The notes below the pieces were generated by a model. That model did not search any database. It saw only the letters and a program-made list of their open reading frames with translations, and was not told the DNA's origin. DNA of 64,000 bases, from contig NZ_JAFBBR010000001.1 of assembly GCF_016907295.1 (NCBI RefSeq), forward strand, positions 1,550,001 to 1,614,000, written 5' to 3'. Every line of letters begins with the position of its first letter. The stretch's first letter is position 1. The position numbers and the translations under genes were made by a program. The stretch is from Microbacterium dextranolyticum. GTDB lineage: Bacteria; Actinomycetota; Actinomycetes; Actinomycetales; Microbacteriaceae. This document shows, piece after piece, positions 48,109 through 57,407 of this stretch.

Positions 48109-50067
48109 ATGAGCCTGCTCGCCTCGATCACCGGTCCGCGCGACCTCGACGGACTCTCGTCGGAGCAGCTCGAGCAGCTCGCGCAGGAGGTGCGCGAATT
48201 CCTCGTGCAGAACGTGTCGCGCACGGGAGGCCATCTCGGCCCGAATCTCGGCGTCGTCGAACTGACGATCGCGCTGCATCGCGTCTTCGACTCGCCGGAC
48301 GACCCGTTCGTGTTCGACACCGGCCATCAGTCCTACGTGCACAAGCTCCTCACGGGGCGCCAGGACTTCCGCGACCTGCGTTCGCGGGGAGGCCTGGCGG
48401 GGTACCCGCAGCGTTCCGAGAGCCCGCACGACGTCGTCGAGTCCTCGCACGCGTCCAGCTCGTTGAGCTGGGCCGACGGGATCTCGCGCGCGCTCACCCG
48501 CACCGGCCACGCGGACCGTCACGTCGTGGCGGTCGTCGGTGACGGCGCTCTCACCGGTGGCATGACCTGGGAGGCGCTCAACAACATCTCCGACGACAAC
48601 GATCGCAACCTGGTGATCGTCGTCAACGACAACGGGCGTTCCTATGCACCGACCATCGGCGGCATGGCGCGCTACCTCAACCGTGTGCGCACGACCGAGG
48701 GGTACGAGAACCTGCGCCGCGGGTCCGATTCGTTCTTCCGCCGCCTCGGCCCGATGGGGCGGGCCGTCTATCGCGGCGTGCGTGGCGGCACGCATGGATT
48801 CCTGTCGCGGTTCTCCAACAACGTCGCGCTGTACTCGAACCTCGACATCAAGTATCTCGGTCCGATCGACGGCCACGACCTGACCGTCCTCGAAGAGACC
48901 CTTCGACTCGCGAAGGCCCACCGCGCTCCGGTGATCGTGCACGTCATCACCGAGAAGGGGCGCGGCTACGAGCCGGCCCGCAACGATGAGGCCGATCAGT
49001 TCCATGCGGTCGGGAAGATCGATCCCGCCACGGGCGAACCGCTCGGCTCATCCGACGCCGTGGCCTGGACGGATGTCTTCTCCGACGCCCTCGTGGCCGC
49101 CGGCGAACGGCGGGGCGACGTCATCGCCATCACTGCGGCGATGTTGCGCCCGACCGGACTGCAGCCGTTCGCGCAGCGATTCCCCGATCGCGTCTACGAC
49201 GTCGGCATCGCGGAGCAGCACGCCGTCGCATCTGCCGCAGGGCTCGCGTTCGGCGGCCTGCACCCCGTCGTCGCCATCTACGCCACCTTCATGAACCGCG
49301 CGTTCGACCAGGTGATGATGGACGTCGCCCTGCATCGGGCCGGCGTCACATTCGTGCTCGACCGGTCCGGCGTCACCGGACCCGACGGCCCCAGCCATCA
49401 CGGTGTGTGGGACCTTGCAATGCTGCAGCTGGTGCCCGGAATCCGCATCGCCGTTCCTCGCGACGAGGCCCGGTTGCGCGAGGAGTTCGACGAGGCCATC
49501 GAGGTCGCCGATGCCCCGACCGTCATCCGGTTCCCCAAGGGGGCCGTGTCTGCCGAGCTGCCGGCGTTGGAAAGGCGAGCCGACGGCACCGACGTGCTGT
49601 GGCGGGAGGGTACCGAGGATGTCCTCCTCGTCGGGATCGGTCCGATGGCCGCCCTCGCCGTCGAAGTCGCGGAGCGTCTGCGGGCGCAGGGGATCGGCGC
49701 CACGGTGATCGACCCCCGGTGGGTCGTGCCGGTGCAGTCGAGCGTGGTCGAGCTGGCGGCGTGCCACCGCCTGGTGATCACGATCGAGGACGGCATCCGG
49801 GTGGGCGGCGTCGGCACGCGCGTGCGTCAGGTACTGCGCGAGAACGGCGTCGACACGGCGGTGGACGAACTGGGTCTTCCCGACGAGTTCATCGACCACG
49901 CCACGCGAGAGCAGATTCTGGAGGACGCGGGTCTCACGGCGACGAAGATCGCGCACGACGTCGTCGCGCAGGTCCTCGGCACGCGCATCCCGGTTGCGCG
50001 CCCGTCCGCCGACACCGGTGCGATCTGGGCCGTGTCCGAGCGCGACGGCGAGCCGCAGGAGCGCTGA
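48109..50067 (+). CDS. dxs: 1-deoxy-D-xylulose-5-phosphate synthase
   Basis: 652 residues; condenses pyruvate with glyceraldehyde 3-phosphate at the head of the MEP isoprenoid route. Contains ThDP motif GDGALTGGMTWEALNN near 145, the N-terminal GGHLGPNLGVVELTIALH and FDTGHQSYVHKLLTGR, the KYLGPIDGHD segment, and the central YDVGIAEQHAVASAAGLA transketolase motif. Full length. ATG behind a leaderless -10. pepN follows after 60 nt with its own start. Confidence 0.96.
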   Translation: MSLLASITGPRDLDGLSSEQLEQLAQEVREFLVQNVSRTGGHLGPNLGVVELTIALHRVFDSPDDPFVFDTGHQSYVHKLLTGRQDFRDLRSRGGLAGYPQRSESPHDVVESSHASSSLSWADGISRALTRTGHADRHVVAVVGDGALTGGMTWEALNNISDDNDRNLVIVVNDNGRSYAPTIGGMARYLNRVRTTEGYENLRRGSDSFFRRLGPMGRAVYRGVRGGTHGFLSRFSNNVALYSNLDIKYLGPIDGHDLTVLEETLRLAKAHRAPVIVHVITEKGRGYEPARNDEADQFHAVGKIDPATGEPLGSSDAVAWTDVFSDALVAAGERRGDVIAITAAMLRPTGLQPFAQRFPDRVYDVGIAEQHAVASAAGLAFGGLHPVVAIYATFMNRAFDQVMMDVALHRAGVTFVLDRSGVTGPDGPSHHGVWDLAMLQLVPGIRIAVPRDEARLREEFDEAIEVADAPTVIRFPKGAVSAELPALERRADGTDVLWREGTEDVLLVGIGPMAALAVEVAERLRAQGIGATVIDPRWVVPVQSSVVELAACHRLVITIEDGIRVGGVGTRVRQVLRENGVDTAVDELGLPDEFIDHATREQILEDAGLTATKIAHDVVAQVLGTRIPVARPSADTGAIWAVSERDGEPQER

Positions 50068-50115
50068 CCCGGCGCGCCCTCGGCGGGTGCGCACCGTCGC
50101 GCCAAGGCGGCGTGA

Positions 50116-50121
50116 CAGCAT
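50116..50121 (+). promoter_or_regulatory. Possible -10 box, leaderless, pepN
   Basis: CAGCAT, 6 nt, then GTG 50128. Weak hexamer, standard spacing. Confidence 0.3.
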
Positions 50122-50127
50122 GGGTGG

Positions 50128-52638
50128 GTGAGCTCTGCGAACCTGACCCGTGACGAAACGGCGGCGCGAGCCGCCGGCATCCAGCTCGAGACCGTCGAGG
50201 TCGATCTCGATGTGCGAGGGGCTCTGACGGATCTCTCCTTCGCCACATCCTCTACGTTCACCCTGCGCTCATCCACGACGGAGACCTGGATCGACTTCAT
50301 CGGAGAGTCGGTCGACGAGGTCGTGGTCGACGGCGTCGCGCGTGCTGTTGAGTGGGACGGCGCGCGGGTCCGGATCACCGGGCTCGTGCCGAACATGGAT
50401 CATGTCGCCGTCGTGACGATTCGTGGCCGCGGGCTCTACAGCACGTCGGGCGAAGGGCTGCACCGGTTCCGCGACCCCGCCGACGGCGAGACGTACCTGT
50501 ACACGCAGTACGAGCCCGCCGATTGCCGTCGCGTCTACCCGTGCTTCGAGCAGCCCGACCTCAAGGCTCGCTGGCGAATGAGTGTGTCGGCCCCGGAGAG
50601 CTGGGCCGTGCTGTCGAACGGTGCGGAGATCGCTCGTGTCGGCGTCGAGGGCGGGGTCCGCGTGTCCTTCGCCGAGACGTCACCGTTGTCGGGCTACATC
50701 ACGGCGGTCGCCACGGGTCCCTACCATCGGGTCGACGGCGTCTGGGACGGCCCTGACGGTCCCGTGGACCTCGGCGTCCTGTGCCGGGCATCGCTGGCCC
50801 GTTACCTCGACGCGGACGAGATCCTCGACGTCACACGGCGAGGGCTGACCTTCTTCTCCGAATCTTTCGGTGTCACCTACCCGTGGGGGAAGTACGACCA
50901 GATCTTCGTTCCCGAGATCAACGTCGGCGCCATGGAGAACCCGGGCCTCGTCACCTTCACCGAGCATTACGTCTTCCGCGGGGCGGCGACGGCGGCGCAG
51001 CACGAGGGGCGTGCGAACACGATTCTGCACGAGATGGCGCACATGTGGTTCGGCGACCTCGTGACGATGCGATGGTGGGATGACCTGTGGCTCAAGGAGT
51101 CGTTCGCCGACTACATGGGCGCGCACGCGGCGGTCGCTGCCGGAGGGTTCCCGGATGCCTGGGTGACGTTCGCGAGTCGACGCAAGGGATGGGCGTACGT
51201 TCAGGACCAGTTGCCCACGACGCATCCGATCGTCGCCGACATCCCCGATCTCGAAGCGGCCAAGCTCAACTTCGACGGGATCACGTACGCGAAGGGCGCG
51301 TCGGTGCTCAAACAACTCGTCGCGTTCGTCGGCGAGGACGCCTTCTTCCGCGGTGCCCGGCACTACTTCGCCGCGCACGCATACGGCAACACGACCCTTC
51401 CCGATCTGCTCGCGGCGCTCGAGGAGGCCTCGGGCCGTGACCTGGCGCCGTGGGCCTCAGCCTGGCTGCAGACATCCGGTGTCTCGGATCTCTCCGTCGA
51501 GCGTGTACGCGGCGGGGAAGTCGAGCTCGTGCGGACCGATCCACGGCCCGATCATGTCGTGGTGGGCCTGTTCGCGTCGGACGGCGGACGCCTCCTTCGC
51601 CGAGGCGAGCTCGAGGCGGACGGCGTCGACGCCCGCATGCGGCTGGCGGCAGAAGTGCCCGACGGGATCGCACTGGTCCTGCCGAACGTCGACGACCGCA
51701 CCTATGCCAAGGTCCATCTCGACGAGTGCTCGATCGTCGCCGTCGAGGAACAGCTGTCGACGATCGACGACGCCGTCGCGCGCGCCGTGGTGTTCGCCTC
51801 GTTGTGGAATGCGACGCGCGACGGTCTGCTGGCGGTGACGCGGTATCTCGACGCCGTCGTCCGACATGCTCCGGCCGAAGACAACGTCGCGCTTCTCGGC
51901 GATGCGCTCGCACACGCGGACGCCGCGATCAGCCGGTATGCACAGGAGCAGACCCGCTCGGTCCTCGCGCGGCGATGGCTCGATGTCGCCTGGCAGGCGC
52001 TGCAGACCGCGACGCCCGGATCCGACGCACAGCTCGCGTGGGCGCGAGCTGTGGGCGCGGCCGCGGAGCGCGACGATGCCCGGGCCGACGAGCTGTGGGG
52101 GATGCTGCGGGGGGAGCATCCGGTGCCTGTCGGACTCGCCCTCGACCCGGAGCTGCGATGGATCTGGCTGACCGCTCTCGCGGCGACGGGGCATGCGACG
52201 GCCGTGGACATCGATACCGAACTCGCGCTCGATCCGTCGTCGCACGGCGAGATCGCGCATCGCACCGCGATGGCCTCGCGTCCGGACGCAGACGTGCGTG
52301 CTGCCGCCTGGCAGGAGGCGTGGGCCGACATCACCCTGTCCAACGATCACTTGGATGCCGTCATCGCGGGCGTCCGCGCGGGTGGGCGGCGAGACCTCGT
52401 GGCGCCCTTCGACGCGGACTACTTCGCCCGGATCCGCCCCGCCTGGACGGAGCGCAGCATCGAGATCGCACGTCGCCTCGTGATCGGCCTGTTCCCGGCA
52501 TCCGAGTCGCTCGATCTCGTCGACGCGTGGCTGGAGACCCACGCCGATGCCCCTGCCGCCCTGCGGCGACTCGTGCTCGAACAGCGCGATGGACTCGCGC
52601 GTGATCTGCGCGTGCGGGCGGCTCAGCCCTCGCTCTGA
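50128..52638 (+). CDS. pepN: Aminopeptidase N (M1)
   Basis: 836-residue zinc exopeptidase. GAMEN, the substrate-binding loop, is near residue 267; the zinc site is HEMAHMWFGD near 300 with the downstream Glu in WLKESFADYMG. The N-terminal saddle has YEPADCRRVYPCFEQPDLKA, and the C-terminal ERAP-like helical domain is full. No signal peptide, so cytoplasmic. Its end overlaps the convergent membrane-protein gene by 16 nt. Confidence 0.94.
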   Translation: MSSANLTRDETAARAAGIQLETVEVDLDVRGALTDLSFATSSTFTLRSSTTETWIDFIGESVDEVVVDGVARAVEWDGARVRITGLVPNMDHVAVVTIRGRGLYSTSGEGLHRFRDPADGETYLYTQYEPADCRRVYPCFEQPDLKARWRMSVSAPESWAVLSNGAEIARVGVEGGVRVSFAETSPLSGYITAVATGPYHRVDGVWDGPDGPVDLGVLCRASLARYLDADEILDVTRRGLTFFSESFGVTYPWGKYDQIFVPEINVGAMENPGLVTFTEHYVFRGAATAAQHEGRANTILHEMAHMWFGDLVTMRWWDDLWLKESFADYMGAHAAVAAGGFPDAWVTFASRRKGWAYVQDQLPTTHPIVADIPDLEAAKLNFDGITYAKGASVLKQLVAFVGEDAFFRGARHYFAAHAYGNTTLPDLLAALEEASGRDLAPWASAWLQTSGVSDLSVERVRGGEVELVRTDPRPDHVVVGLFASDGGRLLRRGELEADGVDARMRLAAEVPDGIALVLPNVDDRTYAKVHLDECSIVAVEEQLSTIDDAVARAVVFASLWNATRDGLLAVTRYLDAVVRHAPAEDNVALLGDALAHADAAISRYAQEQTRSVLARRWLDVAWQALQTATPGSDAQLAWARAVGAAAERDDARADELWGMLRGEHPVPVGLALDPELRWIWLTALAATGHATAVDIDTELALDPSSHGEIAHRTAMASRPDADVRAAAWQEAWADITLSNDHLDAVIAGVRAGGRRDLVAPFDADYFARIRPAWTERSIEIARRLVIGLFPASESLDLVDAWLETHADAPAALRRLVLEQRDGLARDLRVRAAQPSL

Positions 52639-53180
52639 CGCGCGCGCAGGCGATCGGCGACCTCGTTCTCCGTCGCGATGTCGACAGCCGCGCCCGAGCG
52701 CGGTGCCTGTGCCCGCCGTCGTGGGTGCGGCGATCCGACGACGCGTGCGGCCACATGCCACCACCCGAGCGGGACGGCGAGTGCACCGCAGGCGATGTTG
52801 ACGGCGTAGGTGACGCTGCCGAGGTGACCGACCGTGCCCGTGACCCCGGACAGTGTGGCACCGAACGCCGCGGTCGTGACGGCGCCGACAGCGGCGCCGA
52901 GCGCAGCGAAGAGCACCAGGTGCACGGCGATCGCGCGCACCCGGCGGAGCAACAACCTGCCGAGTGCCCATGCGACGACCGCGAACAGGACCGTCGCGGC
53001 CGTCACGGCCGGCGTGGCGTAGATCAGGGCGATGATTCCTCCGATGCCGGCTGCCACGACGGCCCAGCCGAGCGTCGTCAGTCCCAGCGCCCACAGCCAC
53101 GCGGCGATCGCACCGCGGAAGAACTCGATGCCGGTGAAGGCCATCGGCTCGGCATGGCTACGGGGGGTCGGCGTGCTCAT
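52623..53180 (-). CDS. Four-TM membrane protein of unknown function
   Basis: 185 residues with about four TM helices (AAWLWALGLTTLGWAVVAAG, ALIYATPAVTAATVLFAVVAWALG, AVHLVLFAALGAAVGAVT, AVNIACGALAVPLGWWHV) and a basic C-terminal tail. No family recognised. Its ATG overlaps the tetR stop by 4 nt, so the two share an operon and this protein may be the regulator's target. Confidence 0.72.
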   Translation of the reverse strand: MSTPTPRSHAEPMAFTGIEFFRGAIAAWLWALGLTTLGWAVVAAGIGGIIALIYATPAVTAATVLFAVVAWALGRLLLRRVRAIAVHLVLFAALGAAVGAVTTAAFGATLSGVTGTVGHLGSVTYAVNIACGALAVPLGWWHVAARVVGSPHPRRRAQAPRSGAAVDIATENEVADRLRARQSEG

Positions 53181-53860
53181 GGCCGGATCTCACCGGCGGT
53201 CGCGAGAAGCTCTGCCAGCGGGCGTCGCAGCAGCGGCAGACGGGCCAGAGGGAGCGCGAGTTTCAGAAGTGCCAGTCCGCGGTCGAGCAGCCGGCGCGTT
53301 CGCTCCTGATCGGGGGACTCGTCGTACACCCAGTACATCGCCAGCAGCAGATGGGCGAGGAAGAGCACGCGCGGAAGCTCCGCGGTGACAGGACCGGGCG
53401 GCGCGTTCCGAGCGCCGGCGACCGCATCGGCGAAGAGCCCTTCGGTCACGTCGCGGGCGAACGACGACTCGGCCGCCAGGGGATTGATGCCCGACCGCGG
53501 AGCGAGCGCAGCCGAGACGAACTCCGCCGCGTGTGCGTGGTAGGGGCCCAGTTGATCCAGTCCGGTCGTGTAGACGATCCGGAGTCGGTCGATGAGATCG
53601 CTCGACTCCGCCAGTAGCGGTTCCGCGGCACTCCGGTGCTGTTGCTGCACGTCGAGGTACAGCTCTTGCACGAGGTCGGCTTTCGATGCGAAGTGATAGT
53701 TCGTCGTGCCGACCGAGATCCCCGCTTCGGTTGCGATCCGCCGGATGGTCGTGGCGTCGTACCCGCGTTCGCGGAACGAGCGCAGCGCGAGGTCGCGCAC
53801 ATGGGCACGCGTGCGCTCGCTCTTCGCGGTCTTGCCGGCACTCGTCGCTGAACTGAACAT
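53177..53860 (-). CDS. TetR/AcrR-family regulator
   Basis: 227 residues. HTH near 20-62: RAHVRDLALRSFRERGYDAT, then IRRIATEAGISVGTTNYHF, the standard TetR pattern; the rest is an all-helical ligand domain with no clear subfamily. ATG 53860 is centred in a 14-bp palindrome and lies 6 nt after a TAGCGT box, so the gene is probably leaderless and self-regulated. Terminator and fadB lie upstream. Confidence 0.9.
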   Translation of the reverse strand: MFSSATSAGKTAKSERTRAHVRDLALRSFRERGYDATTIRRIATEAGISVGTTNYHFASKADLVQELYLDVQQQHRSAAEPLLAESSDLIDRLRIVYTTGLDQLGPYHAHAAEFVSAALAPRSGINPLAAESSFARDVTEGLFADAVAGARNAPPGPVTAELPRVLFLAHLLLAMYWVYDESPDQERTRRLLDRGLALLKLALPLARLPLLRRPLAELLATAGEIRP

Positions 53861-53866
53861 GTTCAG
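53853..53866. promoter_or_regulatory. Palindromic operator over the tetR start codon
   Basis: CTGAACATGTTCAG, perfectly self-complementary, with the start ATG at its centre. It abuts the -10 box, so a bound dimer would block transcription initiation. Confidence 0.65.
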
Positions 53867-53872
53867 ACGCTA
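53867..53872 (-). promoter_or_regulatory. Predicted -10 box, leaderless, tetR
   Basis: TAGCGT on the minus strand, 6 nt, then ATG 53860. Confidence 0.5.
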
Positions 53873-53904
53873 GCACGAGACCCATGCTCGAGTCGGTGAG
53901 AAGA

Positions 53905-53945
53905 CGCAGAATCGGATGCCACGCACAGCAGCATCCGATTCTGCG
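53905..53945 (-). terminator. Terminator of the fadA-fadB operon
   Basis: 15-bp perfect stem CGCAGAATCGGATGC / GCATCCGATTCTGCG with an 11-nt loop, 25 nt after the fadB stop and before tetR. Confidence 0.8.
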
Positions 53946-53969
53946 GCGAATCTCCGAATCCGACGCGGG

Positions 53970-56114
53970 TCAGCCCCCGATGCCGCGGACGGGCGGGTGG
54001 TGGAAGGTGTCGCCGAAGGCGCGCTCGGACGCGCCCTCGCGGTCGAGGTAGGGCGACGCACCGCCGTCGATGAACGGCCAGCCGGCTCCGAGGATGAGGC
54101 ACAGATCGATGTCCTCGACCTCGGGGACGACCCCCTCGTCGAGCATCAGCTTGATCTCGGTGGCCAGACCGTCCTGCACGCGTCGCAGGATCGTGTCGGC
54201 GGAGGCCGGGGACGTGCCGACGTGCCCCTTGATGGTCTTCTGGGCGTCCTTCGTGAAGCCCGTGACGCGACCGCCCCTGTCCTTCTCGACGACGGCCGAC
54301 AGCGCCGCCAGCGCGTGGAAGTTCTCGTTCGCGTAGAACCGGTCGGGGAACGCGTGCGCCATCGTGTCCTGCACGTGCGCCGCGACCTTCCAGCCGACGA
54401 GGTCGATCAGCTGGAAGGGACCCATCGGCAGGCCGAGCGGTGCGAAGGCCTTCTCGACCTCGACCACGGGAGTGCCCTCGTAGACGGCGCGTGCGGCCTC
54501 GCCCATGACCTTGGCGAGCAGGCGGTTCACGACGAAGCCGGGAGCGTCGGCGGTCAGAACGGCGTTCTTGCCGAGCCCCTTCGCGACGACGAAGGCCGTC
54601 GACAGCGCCGCCTCGGTCGTCACGGGAGTCTTCACGATCTCGATCAGAGGCATGACCGCGACGGGGTTGAAGAAGTGGAAGCCGACGAGCCGCTCCGGGT
54701 GTGCGAGCGTCGCGCCGATCTCCTCGACCGAGAGCGACGAGGTGTTGGTCGCCAGAATGGCGTCCGGTGAGACGATCTGCTCGATCTCGGCGAACACGGC
54801 CTGCTTGACGCCGACCTCTTCGAAGACCGCCTCGATGACGAAATCGCAGTCTGCGTAGAGACCCTTGTCCGTCGTTCCCGTGACGAGCGCCCGGAGCTGG
54901 TTCGCCGTGTCGCTGTCGAGGCGGCCCTTCGCCTCGAGCGTGCCGATCTCGTCATGGATGTACGCGACGCCCTTGTCGACGCGCGCCTGATCGAGGTCGG
55001 TGATCAGCACGGGCACCTTGAGCTTGCGCACGAAGAGCAGCGCGAACTGGCTGGCCATGAGCCCCGCACCGATGATGCCGATCTTCGTGACCTTCGTGGC
55101 CAGGGTCTTGTCGGGAGCTCCTACGGGGCGCTTCGCGCGCTTCTGCACGAGGTCGAAGGCGTACATGGATGCCGCGAACTGATCGCCCGTCACGAGGTCG
55201 GACAGTGCCTCGTCCTCGCGGGCGAAGCCGTCCTCCTTCGTGCCGCTGCGCGCCTTGTCGAGCAGATCGAGAGCGACGTAGGGGGAGCGCGGAACCGTGC
55301 CGATCTTGGATTCCAGCATGCCGCGGGCCATTTTGATCGCCACCGGCCACTTCATCGTGCGCTCGATCTTGCCGGGTTGGTTCTTGCGCTCGACCTTCAC
55401 CGCGCCGGTGAGGACGCCATCGGCCCATCGCAGCGAGTCCTCGAGGAAGTTCGCGGCGGGGAAGATCGCGTCCATGATGCCGAGGTCGTAGGCCTGCTGC
55501 GGCTTCAGCATGCGGTTCTGCTTCAGCGGATTGGAGATCACGACCTCGAGCGCGTTCTCGATCCCGATGAGGTTCGGCAGCAGGTACGCGCCTCCCCACC
55601 CCGGGATGATGCCGAGGAACACCTCGGGGAGCGCGATGGCGGCGGCGGAGGCGTCCACCGTGCGGTAGTCGGAGTTCAGACCGATCTCGAGACCGCCGCC
55701 GAGGGCGAGGCCGTTCACGAAGGCGAAGGAGGGGACGCCCAACGATCCGAGCTTGCCGAACACCTTGTGGCCGAGCTGGGCGACCAGCTTCGCGTTGGCC
55801 TTGGAACCCACGCGGGTGATGTCGCTCAGATCTGCCCCGGCGGCGAGGATGTACTGCTTGCCCGTGAGGGCGACCGCGTCGATCTCGCCGGCGCCTGCCC
55901 GGGCCGCGAGGGCGTCGAGGGTCTCGCCGAGCGCTGTCATCGTCGCGGGACCCAGCGTGTTCGGGCGCGTGTGGTCGCGGCCGTTGTCGAGCGTGATCAG
56001 GGCGAGGACCTTGCCCGAGGCCAGGCGCACGTCGCGCACGCGTGCGTGGGTGACGACCTCACCGTCCGTGAGTGCGGTGAGGGGGGAGAAGTCGATCTCG
56101 TCGTAGTTCGTCAT
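53970..56114 (-). CDS. fadB: Fatty-acid oxidation multifunctional enzyme (enoyl-CoA hydratase / 3-hydroxyacyl-CoA dehydrogenase)
   Basis: 714 residues. The N-terminal crotonase domain has VNGLALGGGLEIGLNSDYRT and PEVFLGIIPGWGGAYLLPNL. The NAD domain has GIIGAGLMASQFALLF (family consensus GAGxMGxGI) and VEEIGATLAHPERLVGFHFFNP, ending with two C-terminal dehydrogenase repeats (PGFVVNRLLAKVMGEA). It carries out hydration and oxidation in beta-oxidation and should form a complex with FadA, 10 nt upstream in the same operon. Confidence 0.94.
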   Translation of the reverse strand: MTNYDEIDFSPLTALTDGEVVTHARVRDVRLASGKVLALITLDNGRDHTRPNTLGPATMTALGETLDALAARAGAGEIDAVALTGKQYILAAGADLSDITRVGSKANAKLVAQLGHKVFGKLGSLGVPSFAFVNGLALGGGLEIGLNSDYRTVDASAAAIALPEVFLGIIPGWGGAYLLPNLIGIENALEVVISNPLKQNRMLKPQQAYDLGIMDAIFPAANFLEDSLRWADGVLTGAVKVERKNQPGKIERTMKWPVAIKMARGMLESKIGTVPRSPYVALDLLDKARSGTKEDGFAREDEALSDLVTGDQFAASMYAFDLVQKRAKRPVGAPDKTLATKVTKIGIIGAGLMASQFALLFVRKLKVPVLITDLDQARVDKGVAYIHDEIGTLEAKGRLDSDTANQLRALVTGTTDKGLYADCDFVIEAVFEEVGVKQAVFAEIEQIVSPDAILATNTSSLSVEEIGATLAHPERLVGFHFFNPVAVMPLIEIVKTPVTTEAALSTAFVVAKGLGKNAVLTADAPGFVVNRLLAKVMGEAARAVYEGTPVVEVEKAFAPLGLPMGPFQLIDLVGWKVAAHVQDTMAHAFPDRFYANENFHALAALSAVVEKDRGGRVTGFTKDAQKTIKGHVGTSPASADTILRRVQDGLATEIKLMLDEGVVPEVEDIDLCLILGAGWPFIDGGASPYLDREGASERAFGDTFHHPPVRGIGG

Positions 56115-56124
56115 GGTCCTCTCC

Positions 56125-57327
56125 TCAGCGCTTCTTGCCGGCGTAGTGGGGGTTCTCCCAGATGACGGATCCGCCCTGCCCGAGACCGACGCACATGGCG
56201 GTGAGGCCGTAGCGGACGTCGGGACGCTCGGCGAACTGGGCCGCGAGCTGGATCATGAGGCGCACGCCCGAGGCAGCGAGCGGGTGTCCGAGCGCGATCG
56301 CGCCGCCCCAGGGGTTCACTCGCGGATCGTCGTCGGCGATGCCGAAATGGTCGAGAAGCGACAGGACCTGTACAGCGAACGCCTCGTTGAGCTCGAACAG
56401 ACCGATGTCCTCGATCCGCAGCCCGGCCTTCTTCAGCGCCTTCTCGGTCGAGGGGATCGGGCCGATGCCCATGATCTCCGGCTGCACCCCGGCGAACGCG
56501 AACGAGACCATCCGCATCTTCGGCTTCAGCCCGAACTCCTTGACGGCGTGACCGCCGGCGACCAGCGACATCGTCGCGCCGTCGGTGAGAGGCGACGATG
56601 TGCCGGCCGTCACCCGGCCGTGCGGGCGGAAGGGTGTCTTCAGTGCGGCGAGGTCGGCCATGGTGGTCTGGGGGCGGCGGCCCTCGTCCTCTGTCGCGAG
56701 GCCCCAGCTCCCCTCGGCATCCTTGATCGCCACGGACACGAGGTCGGGCTGGAAGCGTCCTGCGTCGTACGCGGCCTGGGCCTTGTGCTGGCTCAGCATG
56801 CCGAAGCGGTCGGAGCGCTCCTTCGTCAGCTGGGGGAAGCGATCGAAGATGCGCTCGGCCGTGACGCCCATGTTGAGCGCGCCCGGATCGACCATTCTCT
56901 CGGCGACGAAGCGCGGGTTGGGATCGGTGTTCCCGCCGATGGGGTAGTGGCCCATGTGCTCGACGCCACCGGCGAGCGCCACGTCGTACATCCCGGAGCC
57001 GATCGATGCACCCATCATCGCGACGCTCGTCATGGCGCCGGCGCACATGCGGTCGATCGCGAAGCCCGGCACCGTCTGCGGCAGACCGGCGAGGATCGCG
57101 ACGGATCTGCCCAGAGTGAGGCCCTGTTCGCCGGTCTGGCTGGTCGCGGCGATCGCGACGTCGTCGATGCGCTCCGCCGGCACGTCGGCGTTGCGTTCCA
57201 TCAGTCCGATGGTCGCCTTGACGGCGAGATCGTCGGCGCGGGTGTTCCAGTACATGCCCTTCTCGCCGGCACGCCCGAACGGGGTGCGCATGCCGTCGAT
57301 GAAGTAGACGTCGGAGATCTCGGCCAC
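56125..57327 (-). CDS. fadA: Acetyl-CoA C-acyltransferase (3-ketoacyl-CoA thiolase)
   Basis: 400-residue thiolase, the last step of beta-oxidation. The nucleophile is in DRMCAGAMTS (Cys near 95), the His in GGAIALGHPLAASG and the second Cys in AMCVGLGQGG. It starts with GTG; GGAGG lies 4 nt upstream. First gene of the fadA-fadB pair; two 12-nt direct repeats flank its -10 box. Confidence 0.94.
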   Translation of the reverse strand: MAEISDVYFIDGMRTPFGRAGEKGMYWNTRADDLAVKATIGLMERNADVPAERIDDVAIAATSQTGEQGLTLGRSVAILAGLPQTVPGFAIDRMCAGAMTSVAMMGASIGSGMYDVALAGGVEHMGHYPIGGNTDPNPRFVAERMVDPGALNMGVTAERIFDRFPQLTKERSDRFGMLSQHKAQAAYDAGRFQPDLVSVAIKDAEGSWGLATEDEGRRPQTTMADLAALKTPFRPHGRVTAGTSSPLTDGATMSLVAGGHAVKEFGLKPKMRMVSFAFAGVQPEIMGIGPIPSTEKALKKAGLRIEDIGLFELNEAFAVQVLSLLDHFGIADDDPRVNPWGGAIALGHPLAASGVRLMIQLAAQFAERPDVRYGLTAMCVGLGQGGSVIWENPHYAGKKR

Positions 57328-57349
57328 ACTGCCTCCAGAGCTCGATGTT

Positions 57350-57383
57350 GTGAGATTGAGTACAGCCTATCGTGAGACTCAGT
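57350..57383 (-). promoter_or_regulatory. fadA promoter: -10 box between two direct repeats
   Basis: TAGGCT at 57364-57369 (minus strand) is the likely -10. GTGAGATTGAGT (57350-57361) and GTGAGACTCAGT (57372-57383) on the plus strand differ at two bases, are 22 nt apart and flank the box, as expected for a repressor covering the promoter. Confidence 0.5.
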
Positions 57384-57407
57384 CCCGCCGAGTCGGTTGT
57401 CTCGGAC

